Source of the DNA: Siphonodentalium dalli
Lineage: Eukaryota > Mollusca > Scaphopoda > Gadilida > Siphonodentaliidae
Direction of reading: 5' to 3'
Length of the DNA: 64,000 bases
Assembly (NCBI GenBank): GCA_032622095.1
Contig: CP136064.1
Span: 48,864,073 to 48,928,072 of the forward strand
In this document: piece after piece, positions 36,801 through 51,800 of the stretch
Numbering within the stretch: the first letter of the stretch is position 1
Layout of the letters: the number at the start of each line of letters is the position of its first letter
The notes under the pieces: model-generated
The model's input: only the letters and a program-made list of their open reading frames with translations
Database searches by the model: none
Told to the model about the DNA's origin: nothing
Program-made: the position numbers and the translations under genes

Positions 36801-39800
36801 CTGTCAGAATTCTTCTATCAATCCTAGTCTATTAATATTCAATTCTGACCATTTCTACTGGGGTTACAAGGCAAACTGTCCATACAGAGTGAAAATTCAA
36901 TATCTTTCTTTGTTCAAGGACATAACTTTGGTAACAAGAGCTACGCTGGGCGTGCAATATACGCCCTCTCTTGGGTCGGCGGAAACTGGTAAAAAAGGGA
37001 CATAACTCTGGTAAAAATTGGCGGACGGAACTCAAATTTGAACTGTGTTTTGGTGGGAGAAAGTAATATACCAAATTATCATTGAATCCGATAAGCTCTA
37101 GTAAAGTTATCATGCGGACAACAAATTTCAGGGATTTTCTAAGTCAAATTACGTCAAATAAGGGGCATAACTCCGGTGAAAATTGGCGGACGGAACCCAA
37201 ATTCGAACTTGAGCTGTCTTTTCTCCTAATAAACCCACATACCAAATTTGATTGAAATCGGTTCACTCTAACTAAAGTTATCATCCGGACAACAAATTTC
37301 ATGGATTTTCTAAGTCAAATTACGTCAAAAAAGGGGCCATAACTCTCGCAAAAATTATCAGATTAAAACGAAATTCGGACTTGAGCTGTATTTCGATATA
37401 TGTAATCCACAAAAATACGGGTTTTGCGTATAAACATTCCAAAATTGAGTTATCATCCGGAAACCAAAAAACATAAGAAAAACTGAATTTTCTGAGTCGA
37501 AAAAGGGGCATAACTCTGCCAAAAATGGTCGGACAGAACCCAAGTTCGAACTTGACCTGTGTTTTGGTGGGAGAAAGTAATATACCAAATTTGGATTCAT
37601 TCCGATAAACTATACTAAAGTTATCATCCGGACAACAAATTTCAAGGATTTTCTAAGTCAAAAAACGTTAAATAAGGGGCATAACTCCGGTGAAAATTGG
37701 CGGGCGGAACCCAAATTCGAACTTGAACTTACTTTTCGGCTAATAAACCCACATACCAAATTTTATTAATTTTGGTTCACTCTAACTAAAGTTATCATCC
37801 GGACAACAGGTTAACGGACGGACGCCCGCCCGGACGCCCGGACGCCCGCCCGGACGGACAGACCAATACTATAATACGGCCTTTTTTTCAAAAGGGCGTA
37901 TAAAAATGAATGAACCCCATAGTAAATGGGTATCCTTTCCCCAAGTTGAGGTATCACTATACCAAAGCACAACCAAATATGTTGATCCACATCCGAGTTC
38001 ACAAATTTGAAGTCCAACAAGGACCGTAACTCTGGTAAAAATGAATGGATGAAACCCATAGTATGTAGTATCCTTTCACCCAAGCTGTGCTATGACCATA
38101 CCAAAACGAAATCAGATAATTAACACCCGAGTTACAAGGCGATATGTTCAAACGGAAGGACTGAATGTGCCCGAATTCTAGGTTCACTCTATCATTCGAA
38201 GGTGAATTGGACCTCGGACTTGTTACATATATCAAGTAATTCTAAGTTATTTTCCTTGCACTGCACAATGAGCAAATCAAACTCTAAAAACTCTAATAAA
38301 TTAATAAAGTAAAATTAGGTGATGAACATGCAATCTGGTGATTTTGTTTGTAAAGTGCACATATCTCCTTCACTAGTATAAAGACAACTGTAAGTACAAT
38401 AACTCCTGCAACATATATCTAGTTTAACCACTCCATGAGTTTCAGACAGCAGCTATCCGAATGTCTGAAATGATGGTTTAGAGATTACATTAGTGACGTA
38501 TGTTCCTGGCCCTGAACATCTGAAGCGACGGTTTAGAGATTACATTAGTGACGTATGTTCCTGGCCCTGAACATCTGAAGCGACGGTTTAGAGATTACAT
38601 TAGTGGCAAGGTTCCTGGCCCTGAATTACAACATTCGAGCAGTTGGTGCAAGTAGTAACTGTATACAACTCAAACCTTCAACTCTTGAGCTATCCTTAAG
38701 CCAACCACTGTCATACGATAATTACTAAGGCCTAAAAAAAAAATACATTTGTTTCCGCTAACGAGCTGAAAAAAATTAGGGTAGGTAGGTAGGCTTAACT
38801 CTTTTTTTTTTTGTTAACTTTTTTTTTCTTCAGTATCTTTAAAAATAACTGTATAATACTTGTCAATAACCCAAACTATGCACTTCTTAGCCCCAATCAG
38901 GTTAACCCAAATGACAGAGGAACTAAAAACTCCAATTCAATCTTACATATGCTTCAATATTTACATATTTACTAGTCTATATACTAATATAGTCTTTGAT
39001 AATCCTAATATTTCCCATATGGTCTGGCGACAACTGGAGTCAGTCCAGCACCACTGCACTGTCACATATTGGAGTGACCGTCTTGTACCGTTCTCTTAAT
39101 GATGGCTTCACAACCCCACCTTCTCCTCCGCATTAGGTGAAGGATCTAGGTATTTTTTGGGGACACCTGTTTTTGGGCAATGATATGCCAAAGACATAAC
39201 CTGAAGGCCTGAGCGGAGGAAGGTTTGGGAGGGGTGACCCCCTGCTGATGGTGGGGTTTGTTCCCCTGGAAAAATTTTGAAAATCCATTGCATTTAGAGC
39301 TAATCTAGGGCACTTTGAGTCAGTATTTTGAATTTTACTGAGAGGTCAATTTGATCAAGTTTCTCAAGCATAACTTTGGAAATTTTTATATATGTATGGA
39401 TTGGAAATGCTTATAACTTATTGTCAGATATCTTTTGGTTCAATGGATTATGCTTACCCTGCTTGAAATGAGACTTACCATTATCACTCTAATTCATATA
39501 ATAGGCTATTTTATAAAATTCAAGTGAGACACATACATAATATACTACATGTAGTACAGAAACAATGTCTATTTAGTTAGTATTTACTATTTATAGTACT
39601 AATCTCTATGTTAATTTTTCATTTGGTATTATGAGATCCCACCTGATAACCAGGTTGATTCGATCAAATTGTTAATGTTCCTGTACTGTATTTGATTGAA
39701 ATACTGAAGTCTGAAGGCTGAATCATAACAAACCTGAACTGAAACTATTTGCAATGGCAATAAAAAGTTTAGGGTCGGGGGTTTAAAATAGGGTCGGTCG

Positions 39801-42800
39801 GGTTAGCGGAAACAAACGTCTTTTTTTTTTAGGCCTAAGTTAACACATCCCGATACGAGCGTGGCTCTTTTACAGTAATTCCCAAAGTAATTGACCACTT
39901 AACCACAGCAGAATTATGGGTAATTTTTGAGGATTTAGTCGGAAATATGGCTTGTTGCCCTTCATCGGAAAGCTCTCGGGGAGAGCTTTCCGATGAATGG
40001 CAACAAGCCATATTTCCGACTAAATCCTGAAAAGTTACCAATAAAGTGAGAGCTTTCCGATGAATGGCAACAAGCCATATTTCCGACTAAATCCTGAAAA
40101 ATTACCCATAATTCTGCTGTGGTTAAGTGGTCAATTACTTTGGGCTCTATTATATGACTTCAATGCTGCTACACTGACAACCAAGCGGGGTCCAAGTCTG
40201 GATATAGTGTGTCTGACATTTGCAGAATGAGGTCCCCAGAGGGTGAATTTAGTGCTGCTATCCCACACAACAGTACCTTATTCTGCTTAGGCCTCATCTT
40301 CTGGGAAGTATCTATAGACTCAAATTAACATTGATTTTAGTTACTTGTTCCCTTCTGTTCAGTTTCTATATCCTCTAATTTGCAGATCTAAGATAAATTG
40401 TATAATCGAGGCAACTAATGGGTGAACATCAATCTGATGCTAGGTCTCCCATAGCAGTTGAGGCCTAAGCAGAATGAGGTAGGGCTGGGCGATATTGGCC
40501 TAAAACAATATCGCGATATTATGGTGACGACATCGCGATAAACGATATTATCGCGATATTATTTTGGTATATAACAATTAGTAAGTACAATATAATATAT
40601 GCAATATTTCATGAATAAAGTTTGCACAATACATCACTACATTTTATTTACGATTTGTGGGCCATGCGAGGTTGAGTAAATGTGTATTGAACATTGATTG
40701 TACATTTGTAACATCACAGTATAATGACCACTCGTCTGCAACAATTGACAGTTTGCTGACGGCGAACACAACAACTTTCAACTCCTTTCTAATTTGGTCA
40801 CGCATAATATAAACTGTAAGCAGTGTTCAAAGCACCGTTTTGATGAAACATTGTCAAAATTAGTGAACAATGATAACTGATAAAAAATACTGTTCAAACA
40901 ATCACGCATTCTCATGCATGTGTTATTGTTGCCATGAGTGAGATGCCAGGCAGATGAGCTGCGTGTTTATAAACACCTGTCCGCTTATTTGATCCTTTAA
41001 TAGGGGAATGTGTAGTTCCCACCTACCTACATGTATACAGCACGCACCTATTACTGACATGTAACATGAACCAGTGATTGAGAGTTAAGCATCCGCATAT
41101 GGGTTGAAACAAATGAGTATAATCAAATAACAAGGCCCAGGTTTGTTGTCAGATCGCATAAATGTTTAAGAGTTATATCCCTTCGACCATAGAGCTTGAC
41201 ACTACACATAAAGCACCGCATTCGGTTTCAAATGGCCATGTTATTTATTAGTGAGGAATTGGTTGTTTGTGAGACTAGTTATTAGTGGGAATTGGTTGTT
41301 TGTGAGAATATTTATTAGTGGGAATTGGTTGTTTGTGAGACTATTTATTATTGGGAATTGGTAGTTGGTAGCATCATGAGACTTCAATGTACATATACAG
41401 CAGCCCTGGTAATTAGGGTCGCAATGGGCAGTGCCGAGGCCAAATCCAACGTGAAATGAATTTGCGTCGGCATTTTTTTAGTCGAGGAAACGGATTAGTT
41501 AATTGGCATTTGTTGAAGCGCTAGCCATGCCATGATCCGTACGGCACATGTCCACAAAATCATTTTACTCGCAATTTGCAGCTAGTGGGGTCAATTTAAA
41601 ATCTGACATGATAATCCGTCTCTAAGCAACCGATTACGGTTGACAGAGCAAGCTGCACCAACTTGAATGGAGGTCATTGTGCCCGTCACATTCGCGCGAC
41701 ATACCAATCATCTCACAATGTAGCCAACTGATGCTAGCGCTTTGATGTTTCCGACGAAGCACATCCAACTTGACAAGCACGTGCTCCGATATTTAAAAAC
41801 TTTTTCGACTGTGTGTTTCCGGCAAGTTTGGGACTATTATACGTACTCTAACTTCCCTGTTTGTTGCGACCATATGATGGGGTTTCAACCTACATGGAGA
41901 ATATTATAACTTGGGACGGTATTACAATATTTTTAATTCAGACAATATTATTGACGATATCAAAATTAAAAACTGCTATACCCGATATATCGTCATATCG
42001 CCCAACACTATCCCAGAGATTGAATTTGGTGATGCTAGCCCACTGTGCGTGATAGCATCACTACTAGTAAACTCACCCTCTGGGGATCTCATTCTGCAAA
42101 TGTGAGACACACTATATCCAGCTTAGGGCCCTGCAATTATTCGAATTTGATTCGAAATTTCAAATCGTTCCTATGATTCGATTCGATTTATTTCGAATCT
42201 TGTTGAGGTTGTTTTCGAATCGAATATCTCGCGGCATTCTCGCCGACAGTTGAGTCAAATGATGTCGTTTACGGTCAGCGTATTTACCAGTTTCCTGTCG
42301 CACACACACGATTCGTCGGCTCGCCCGTTGACGGAATAAAACTATTGTGCCGTCACGTGGGGTCTATAATGCTAGAAACAAGGTGATGACTCTGAGCACC
42401 ATTAGATAATGATGGTATTGTTGAATCAATTTATTTTCTGCCCCACAGATCGGTATACTAGTCTCGGAGCTATTAAATATGCTTCCCACTCTCCCATTAG
42501 AATTTACTTTTGTTTATGAACTCCTCACATGTCAACACAATGTCTGATTCGATTCAAATTCGAATACCATTTACCTGATTCGATTCGGTATTCGATTTGA
42601 TAGAAAAATTCCGATTCGCAGGGGCCTAATCCCAGGGATGTGGCTAGAGGGGGGGTGTGGGGGGGGGTGTCTCACCCCCCCCAGCAGAGAGCTATATTTT
42701 CAATAGTTGGAAATTTCATACCTGCCACAACGAAATTTCACACCAACAATAGGTTGAAAATGTTCTTGTAGTTTGATTATAATACAATTTATTGGGGGAA

Positions 42801-45800
42801 TTTATTGTTTTTCGACCAATATTTGCATATGTTCCTATTTTTGGTCAAATTGTTTTTACAGAAATGGTCATCAGTTGGAAATTTTCCAACCTTAGGGGGG
42901 TGACAGGTTGGAAATTTCCAACACTTGGAAAGCTTGTGTCCTGGTCTCTCCCCCCGTGGCCAGTCAAAAACTTCTAGTTAATTTAAGAAAACAATATTGT
43001 CATACAATTGGTCAACATTGTCATTGGAATTGTCATCAGTTGGAAAATTTCCAACCTAAGTGGGGGTGTAGGGTTTGAAATTTCCAACAGTAGGAAGGCT
43101 TGATACTAGTCTAGATGTTAGGATTTTGCGATTTTCTTGTTCAGATTTCAAAATTTTCGCACACCGGGTCGAACCATGGTCGGCCCGGTGTGTCATTGCC
43201 CCATCCACATGGCCAATACAAAACTGCTAATTAGTTTAGCAAAACAATATTTTACTACATTTGGTCAAACTTGTAGACATAAATGGTCATCAGTTGAAGA
43301 ATTTTCCAACCTGAGGGGGAGTATGAGGTTTGAAATTTCCAACACTAGGAAAGCTTCAGTTGAGGCCAGTCTAGATGCTAGGATTTGCGATTTTCTTGTA
43401 TAGTTTTCAAAATTTTCTCACACCGGGCCGAACAACCATGATCGGCCCGGTGTTTCCTGGTCTGTTGTCGGTAGCTGTGTGCATTTGTCTGGAATTAGAT
43501 CACTAGTTGTTTTTTTGGGGCAATTTTCAGGTTAAAATATCTTAATGTTCTCATACTGGGAAAATAGAAGCATGGCACAAGGGGGGGGGGGGGTGCAAAT
43601 GGAATTATGCAAAAAGTTGTGTTGTACGATTCCGACTCAAGGGGGGGGGGGGGGGTGCAAATGGAATTATGCAAAAAGTTGTGTTGGGTGTGATTCCAAT
43701 TCAAGGGGGGGGGGGGGGGGTGCAAATGGAATTATGCAAAAAGTTGTGTTGGTGTGATTCCGACTCAAAGGGGGGGTGCAAATGGATTTATGCAAAAAAA
43801 GTTGTGTTGGTGTGATTCCGACTCAAGGGGGGGGGGGGGTGAAGTTGGAAATTCCCAAGGTGGACACCCCCCCCCCCCAGCGGAGACCCTCTAGCCACAT
43901 CCCTGCCTAATCCAGCTTGCTGACAACAAACTTGGATAACTGGAGTGTAATTAATCCTACCTGGAGTTCTACCTTTAAGTTTTGGGATGCCAGATTTGGA
44001 CTCCATGGCTTTATCTTCTGCAGTTTCCACTCTTTTTCTTTTATTGTTCTTCCCTGATTTGGTCTGTTCTGCCTCGGCTGAAAGTGTAATTTATTTTATA
44101 AATCAGGGGGAAAAAATCAGGTTAGCAAAATCCTATGACTACTTCGCAATGTGAAAAAATGCTCTTATGTCGAGAGCAATTACATGTTATATTAATATGT
44201 TCCAATTAGTGTTCGTACATGTACATAACAAAGCAGAAAAAAATATTATAGATACTAACAAAATGATTGTATTTTCAAGCCTTGAAATAGTGTGTCATTT
44301 GCAGAATGAGGTCGCCAGAGGGTGAATTTAGTGATGCTACCCCACATAGCGGGTTAGCATCAACAAATTCACCCTCTGTGGACCTCATTCTGCTAAGACT
44401 GCTTACACCTCAGCAGAATGAGGTTCCCAGAGGGTTCATTTGGTGATGCTAGCCCACTATGCGGGGTAGCATCACTAAATTCACCCTCTGGGGACCTCAT
44501 TCTGCAAATGACAGAACACTATTTCAAGGCTTGTGTATTTTGCCATTTCACTGATCAGTTTCATTCATTTGTTAAGGACATTATATGCAAATGAAAACCT
44601 CGGAATGAACACACACTGGAACATTGTCAAAAAAATGTGGCACAACCTTCATCATCAGATCATTCAAACTCCAGGCAGAGTTATCTCCCATCGCTCCGCT
44701 GAGATACCACTGCCATAAGGACATTAATTGGTAAGGATTTCTTACATGTTTTTAGTTCTTATGTTTTAGGATTAAAATTGTCTATGTCTGGCTCAGTTCA
44801 TATTGTTCTTATCAATACCGAAAGAATTACCATTATTGCAAACTTTAAAACAAATTTGGTGGTCAAAACAAGATAATAGATGACTAAATATACTTCCGTG
44901 ACGATATGTAAAAATAGATTTATCGTCTGCAAAGTACCATCCTTGTGGCAGTGCTATATCGCAGTGATAACGTAGACGGCGCTGTATGGAGTTTGCAGAT
45001 CATTAATACGAATGTGGGGATACCAATAAACTATGATTAATATACTCAGACAGACAGACCAAAAATCAGCATTTTCAGATAAACAAAGATGAATAACTAT
45101 AGAACGAAAAACCTAAACAAAACGATTGAACACGCCATTGAATGTCCTCATAGTTGTGAAGATCCATAACAAATTTCATTGAGATCTGATTATTCTTGTT
45201 CAACTTGTGACCTGAAGAGACATCGGACGGACCAAAAAGCCAACATTTTCATATAAACAAAAATGAATAAGTCCAGAATGGAAAATCCAAATAAAACGAT
45301 TGAACCCTCTATTGAATGTCCTCATAGTAGTGAACATCCATACCAAATTTCATTGAGATACGATCACTACTGTTCAAATTATGACATGAAAAGACATCGG
45401 ACAGATCAAAAAGCCAATATATCCAGATAAACAAAGATGAATAACTCTTTAATGGAAAATCTGAACAGAACGATCGAACCCTCAGTTGAATGTTCTCATA
45501 GTAGTGAACATCCATCCATTTCATTGAAATCCGAGTACTACTGTTCAAGTTATGACATAAACAGACATCGGACGGTATAAATATTATGGACCTACATTTT
45601 TTCAGAGATTCTTGCACTTTTTCGTCGAGAGCTTTTGTCAAATTATTCTTCATTTCTTCATTAGTCATGCATCCATTCATGGAGTTAATTAAGCTGCCAG
45701 TATATTCCGAGGAAGTATCTTTTGTGCGTTGAGGTGTTTTGAAAACTATCTCATCTTCTGAAGACATATTGGCTGACCTATTCTGATCTTTTTTTGAACT

Positions 45801-48800
45801 CCTGATTGTAGGAGTGCCTGGCAGGTCGGATCCAGGTGTTTCAAAGGTGTTTCTGCGAGATGTTCGTTTCTCAGCCTGGGGTGTTCCATTATCAGTGCTC
45901 TTTGCAGCTCGTTTTGTGCGCACTGCTTTTGATGGTGTTCTCTGTGTGAATAATTCAGAAATATTACAACAATGTTAAAGATGTATTCAGGGTTCCAGGT
46001 CAATTTTATTTTAAGACACCTGATTTATCTCCAAGGCTTTTTTAATATATAGATGGCAATAATTATTTTTGTTCATTTTTCAATAACACTACTAGTATGG
46101 TATATAGATTTACTTTTCTATATACGGTACTCTAAGGTGCCTAATAATAGTGTCAGCACAATTATTAATTTTGTAGAAAATTCCATTGAGACCTAGAGTG
46201 AAAAAAATCAATCATAAACATAAAAATAATAGGTAAAAACAAATTAAATGTGGATATAAAATGGATTTACCGCTATTATTAATTTCAGGCTAAATCCCCC
46301 ACCCATCACTATTATTAGGCCATTGCGATTATTAGGCGAAGAGAAAATTGGCTAAAAATCCTTCTTTTCTCCCCAGTGGTTGGGGTTAGTAGGAGTGGGG
46401 AAACTTTCCACTCATCATGGTATTGAGAGAAACATGTGTGGCCAGATCTTGGTGATAGAGATTGTATGTAAGGATCCACGATCAGTGGAAATATCCTTGC
46501 CTTATACGTACAATCTCTATCACTGAGATCTGACCACACATGAGTCTCTCACAACACCACAATCAGTGGAAAATCTCCATTCCTTAATATACGATTATTA
46601 GGCACCTGAGAGTATGTCACATTTGGTTTTAGCCATTTTTTCAAAGGAACACATCAGAACAAAGCACAAAAAAAGGTCAGCTAACCACAGTGTCCCCCGC
46701 CAACGTGGCAAGTCAATGCCGCTTTGTTAAAGAAATTAAAAAAAATGTTGAAATGTTCTAAGTCGAAAGGATTCATAATTCCGTAAAAAAAATATTCCGT
46801 CATCTATATACATGTTGCAGATCTCCAATATGTGCGTAACAATACTCTGAAGTTTCAAATATCTACGATCAAAACTGTAGGAGGAGTTGATTTCACCATG
46901 AAGGTACCCTCATACAGAAAATTATAAAAAATGTTGAAATTTTCCAAGTCGAAAAGGGTTAATGATTCTGTCAAAAAATAATTTTTCCATCATCTATATA
47001 CATGCTGCACATCTTCAATATATGGGCAACAATATTCTGAAGTTTCAAATCTCTGGGATGAAAACTGTAGGAGGAGATGATTACACCATGAACGTACTCA
47101 AAAGTGTGACGGATGGACGGACGTCCAGAGCCCGTTTCTATAGTCCCCCTTTTCTTTCAGAACGTCGGGGGACAATTATAGCGAATAAGACCACCATTAT
47201 ATAAATCAATACATACACATGTACTTTAAATATGCTGTTGGGACATGTTCATACTGGTATTATGAGAGAGGTCACTTCTCCCTGGGACAAAAATAGGGAG
47301 AAGTGGCACATTTCAGGGAGAAGATGTCTCCCAAGTCATGCCCAAGCCTTGAAATAGTGTGCCTGTCATTTGCAGAATGAGGTCCCCAGAGGGTGAATTT
47401 AGTGATGCTACCCCGCACAGCGGGCTAGCATCACCAAATTCACCCTCTGGGAACCTCATTCTGCAAATGACAGACACACTATTTCAAGGCTTGGTCATCC
47501 CCTAGGCTGGTCCTTGACAATTAGGCCTAAAAAAAGAGCAATGTTTCAGGTAACCTGCCAGCCCCTAGACCAAACCTCTGCCCCTACTAATCAAGCCTTG
47601 AAATAGTGTTCTGTCATTTGCAGAATGAGGTCCCCAGATGGTGAATTTAGTGATGCTACCCCCGCATAGCAGGCTAGCATCACCAAATTCACCCTCTGGG
47701 AACCTCATTCTGCTGTGGTGTAAGCAGAATGAGGTCCCCAGAGGGTGAATTTGGTGTAAGCAGAATGAGGTCCCCAGAGGGTGAATTTGGTGATGCTAGC
47801 CCGCTATGCGGGGGTAGCATCACTAAATTCACCCTCTGGGGACCTCATTCTGTTAATGACAGACACGCTATTTCAAGGCTTGCTACTAATTTTATCGACC
47901 ATCCGCAAAAAAAATTTATCGCAAATACCGAAACAAAAAATTTGTATTTATCATCTCCGAATGTAGCAAAACTGTGCTGATTTGCATAAATTATGTATAC
48001 CGGAAGTTGGTGTTTTGTATGGAGCCCCGGAGGCGACATTCGATTATTTTTATAAAGTCGTGGTCACGAGAATATGAAGTGGTGGCCACGAGATTCGGAG
48101 AAGAAAGTCGTGGCCACGAGAATATGAAGTCGGGGCCACGAGAATATGAGGTCGTGGCCACAAGAAGAAAGTTGTGGCCACGAGAATATAAGGCCGTGAC
48201 CACGAGAATAAAGTACATGCATGCTTGTACCCAGCTTGTATGACTTTATTCTTGTGGCCACAACTTCATATTATCGTGGCCATGACTTCATATTCTCTTG
48301 GCCATGACTTTCTTCTCGCGGGCCCGCCATTTTTATTCTCGTGACCACGACTTTATTCTCATGGCCACGACTTCATGTTCTCATGGCCATGACTTCATAT
48401 TCTCGTGACCACGACCTCATATTCTTGTGGCCACGACTTCCTATTCTCGTGGCCACGACTTTCTTCTCGTGCCACGACTTCATATTCTCATGGCCACGAC
48501 CTAACTCTCGTGGCCACAACTTCATATTCTTGTGATCACGACTTTATAAAACAAAATCGGATGTCGCCTCCAGGGCTCCATAGTTTTGAGATGACGCCGT
48601 GCTTGTTTACAAGGGCCAGTTGATTTTGTTATCATTTTTCATTCACGTTTCATTATCACTTCCAATACTTACAGTAATGTGCTCATTGTTTCTTGTGATA
48701 CCACTTGTGCTGCCAGCAACATATATTCAACATTAATATATTCAATACATGTGGGAAATATTTTTTTAAAACTCAAAACAATAAATTTCTGCCAATCTGG

Positions 48801-51800
48801 CCACCGCCTCTACTTGTTTCCCCCTCCGTTACCAGAAACATCACTATTTATTGTTTAGGCCTTATTAAGGCATCACTATTATTAGCCATCTTAGAGTATA
48901 TACGCTGTTACACTCTAACTGACGGGTTACCTTTGCTTCTGATTTTTGTAGTTTTTCCTTGACTGCGAGCAGCAATTTATCATGCTGAAATGATACAAAC
49001 GCAAAAAGGTCATCAATATACACTGTAGAAAGTCTGAAAAAAATAGTTATACAGTGCATAGCAAATTCAAATTTACTCTAATACAAACATTTCTTAGATT
49101 TACAATGGAACAAAAAATATGAAAAATACCAGTGTTTTTCACATTTAAAATTGAACCACAAACAACCACAAATCTGAAAAGGTACCATGAAAAACTGCCA
49201 TCAGTTAATAGATAAATTGTTATACCAGAAATATTATTAAGTCATTTAAATCATTTTCATTATAATTATAATTATACCATGTTGTTTACATATAGCACAT
49301 GAGTGTATTTTGTATCATCCATGGCTAAAATTCATTCATTTATTGCATATATTCTGTTGAGTATAATAGAAGATGGTCCCATAATCTTGGGCTCAAAAGG
49401 AGTTAATTTTTTTGCTGAGCAATGAATAGAATTATAAAGAAGAAGGAAAGTAAACTAGAGGAGGTCACCCAAAAGATCCATATGAAGTTTGGTGATGATC
49501 GGATGAGGGATGTGGTGTGTATGGTGTGCCAAAGGATTTAGTCACACAAAGAGTAACTTCCAAGATTGCTGCTGACGGCCATGTTTTTCAACTAATTTCA
49601 TTCAAAATAGGAGGCTCCCATCTAAGGGTCACCCTGAAGATCCATATGAAGTTTGGTGATCATCAGATGAGGGATGTGGTCTGTAGAGTGCTTAAGGATT
49701 TAGTCATGCAAAGAGTAAAATCCAAGATGGCTGCCAGCGGCCATGTTTTTCAAATTTGATAGCTCCCATCTAGAGGTGATTCTAAACATGCCTGTAAATT
49801 TTCAAATTAATTCTCCAACAAATGTGGGGTGTGCCAATGGATTCAAATTTGAAAATCCAAGATGGCTGCTGGCGGCCATGTATTTGATCAAATTTCGGTC
49901 AAAATACCAGTAGGAGTTCATTACAGTGAATGGAGCGATTAGGAATGTGGAAAGTGGAAATGTCCCAGTAATACTAGATATCAACATCAAGAGATATATA
50001 TAAAGTGAAATCCAATATGACTGCTGGCAGCCATTTTTTCCAATGAAATTCAAAAACATTTGATAGCTCCCATTTAGTAGATCAATATCATGATCAAAAG
50101 TTTTGTGATGAATGGATGAGGGAAGTGGATTAGGATTTAGGCCAGGGAAAAATCCAGAGATTTTTTGGGGACACCTGTTCTGTATTTGAGGATGTCCCAA
50201 TATAAATTGGGATGAAAATATTCCCTACTGGACACTTGATTGTGCAAATAAAGCCTCTATATAATATGATGAATTGTATTATATGTTGCTGAATTATAGA
50301 AAAATCCGTTGAAAATATGGAAAATCCAACTTGAATAAATACTATCCACTTGGAATTTGGGGACATTTGGGCCTCCAGAGTTTGGATGCCCAAACCTGTA
50401 ACAGGTATCAAAACAGCCCTGGATCCTTCTCTGATTTAGGCTAAAGGATTTAGTCAAGCAGAGTAAAATCCAAAATGGCTATCGGCACATGTTTTCTAAC
50501 AAAATTCGGAAAAAATAGATTTCTCCCATCCAGAATATCAATTTGAAGTTTAGTGACGATCGGACATGTAGGGTGTCGTCAGTAGGGCATTCCAAAGGAT
50601 TTAGTAATACAAAGAGTAAAATCCAAGATGGCCACATAGAAAACTTTTATGGCTCCTATCTAGAGTCACTGATCCCGAATGGCCGATGATCCATATGAAG
50701 TTTGGTGATGATCAGATGAAGAATGTGGTCTGTAGGTTGTGCCTAAGGATTTAGTCATGTAAAGAGTAATATCCAAGATGGTTGCCAGCAGCCATTGTTT
50801 TAAGGCCAAATGACCCCAAAATGACTTGTTCTTATATATACATGTGAATGCTTACAGCGATGATAAATTTCATAATGATCCAAGCAAAGGAACGACCTGT
50901 AGCCCATGCCAAAGGATTTAGTCATGCAAAGAGTAAAATCCAAGATGGCTACCGGCAGCCATGTTTTAAGACCAATTGACTCCAAAATGACCCGCTTCAT
51001 TATCATACTAGTATTGCATGCCCACTGTTTTAATAAATAGCATGAACTTGCAGGATGAAGCCACCAGAAAAATACACAGCTGAGTTTGTGTAAACATTGT
51101 TGATTATTGAATATTGATACAGAATTATAAAGGACTAGCTGGTGGACCCGACTTTGTCAGGGCTGTTTCCCCTCTGATTTTCGGTGAATTGCGCGATTTG
51201 ACCTTGAATTGTCCATTTTGAAGGCCAAGGTCAGGTGGGGTCGACCCGTCCAAATCCATCCGGTTTTACCTTGAATTGATCATTTTGAAGGTCAAGGTCA
51301 GGTCGGGGTCACGATTTGACCGGTCCACAACACTCAGTGGACAAAAGTAACCCTATGTATCAAATTTCGTCGAAATCCCATCAAAATTCGCGATTTGACC
51401 TTAAATTGACCCGATTTCAAGGTCATGTCGCACGGGCAAATGAATAGGCTTATGACACTCCCCATACGAAAGTATCCCTAGACACTAATTTTCATCGAAA
51501 TCCCGTGATATTCGGGCGTTTGACCTTGAAATGACCCGATTTCAAGGTCAAGGTCATGTCGCACAGGCAAATTAATAGGCCTATGCCACTCCCTGGCCGA
51601 AAGTATCCCAACATACCAAGTTTCATCGAAATCGGCTCGGCCGTTTTCGAGTCCATCGCGAACAGACAGACAGACAGACAAACAGATTTCCCAAAATATA
51701 TAATAGACTAGCCGGGCTATTCAAAAACCAAATTTCAAGTCGATAGCTCCACCCGTTTCCGAGATCTGGTCTGCGCATGCGCGAAGCTGGCATCGCACGG

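Larger units (their letters stand above)
40165..43930. mobile_element. Family B element split by three nested insertions
   Basis: The left part (40165-40479) reads 'ggatatagtgtgtctgac...ttgcagaatgaggtcccc...gtgaatttag'. The right part resumes at 42011 ('attgaatttggtgatgctag ... tctcattctgcaaatg ... acacactatatccagct') and ends after the nested hAT-like copies at 43914-43930. Compact copies of the family are at 44278-44532, 47344-47493 and 47593-47882. Confidence 0.65.

Noticed and set aside
43495-43757. Proline- or glycine-rich small frames (MHPPPPPL..., ...QGGGGVQ...)
   Set aside because: They are translations of the G-run minisatellite inside a hAT-like element.
45309-45595. Continuation of the NUSAP1 exon 3 frame past 45596
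   Set aside because: The donor gtaggt at 45595 joins in phase to exon 4. The read-through portion is repeat family E (IKFGMDVHYYEDIQ-type peptides also appear at 24946 and 3802).
48055-48560. Regular short repeats resembling a CRISPR array
   Set aside because: The units are self-complementary, adjoin without unique spacers, invert midway and are bounded by TIRs with TA. The window is eukaryotic, so this is a foldback transposon.
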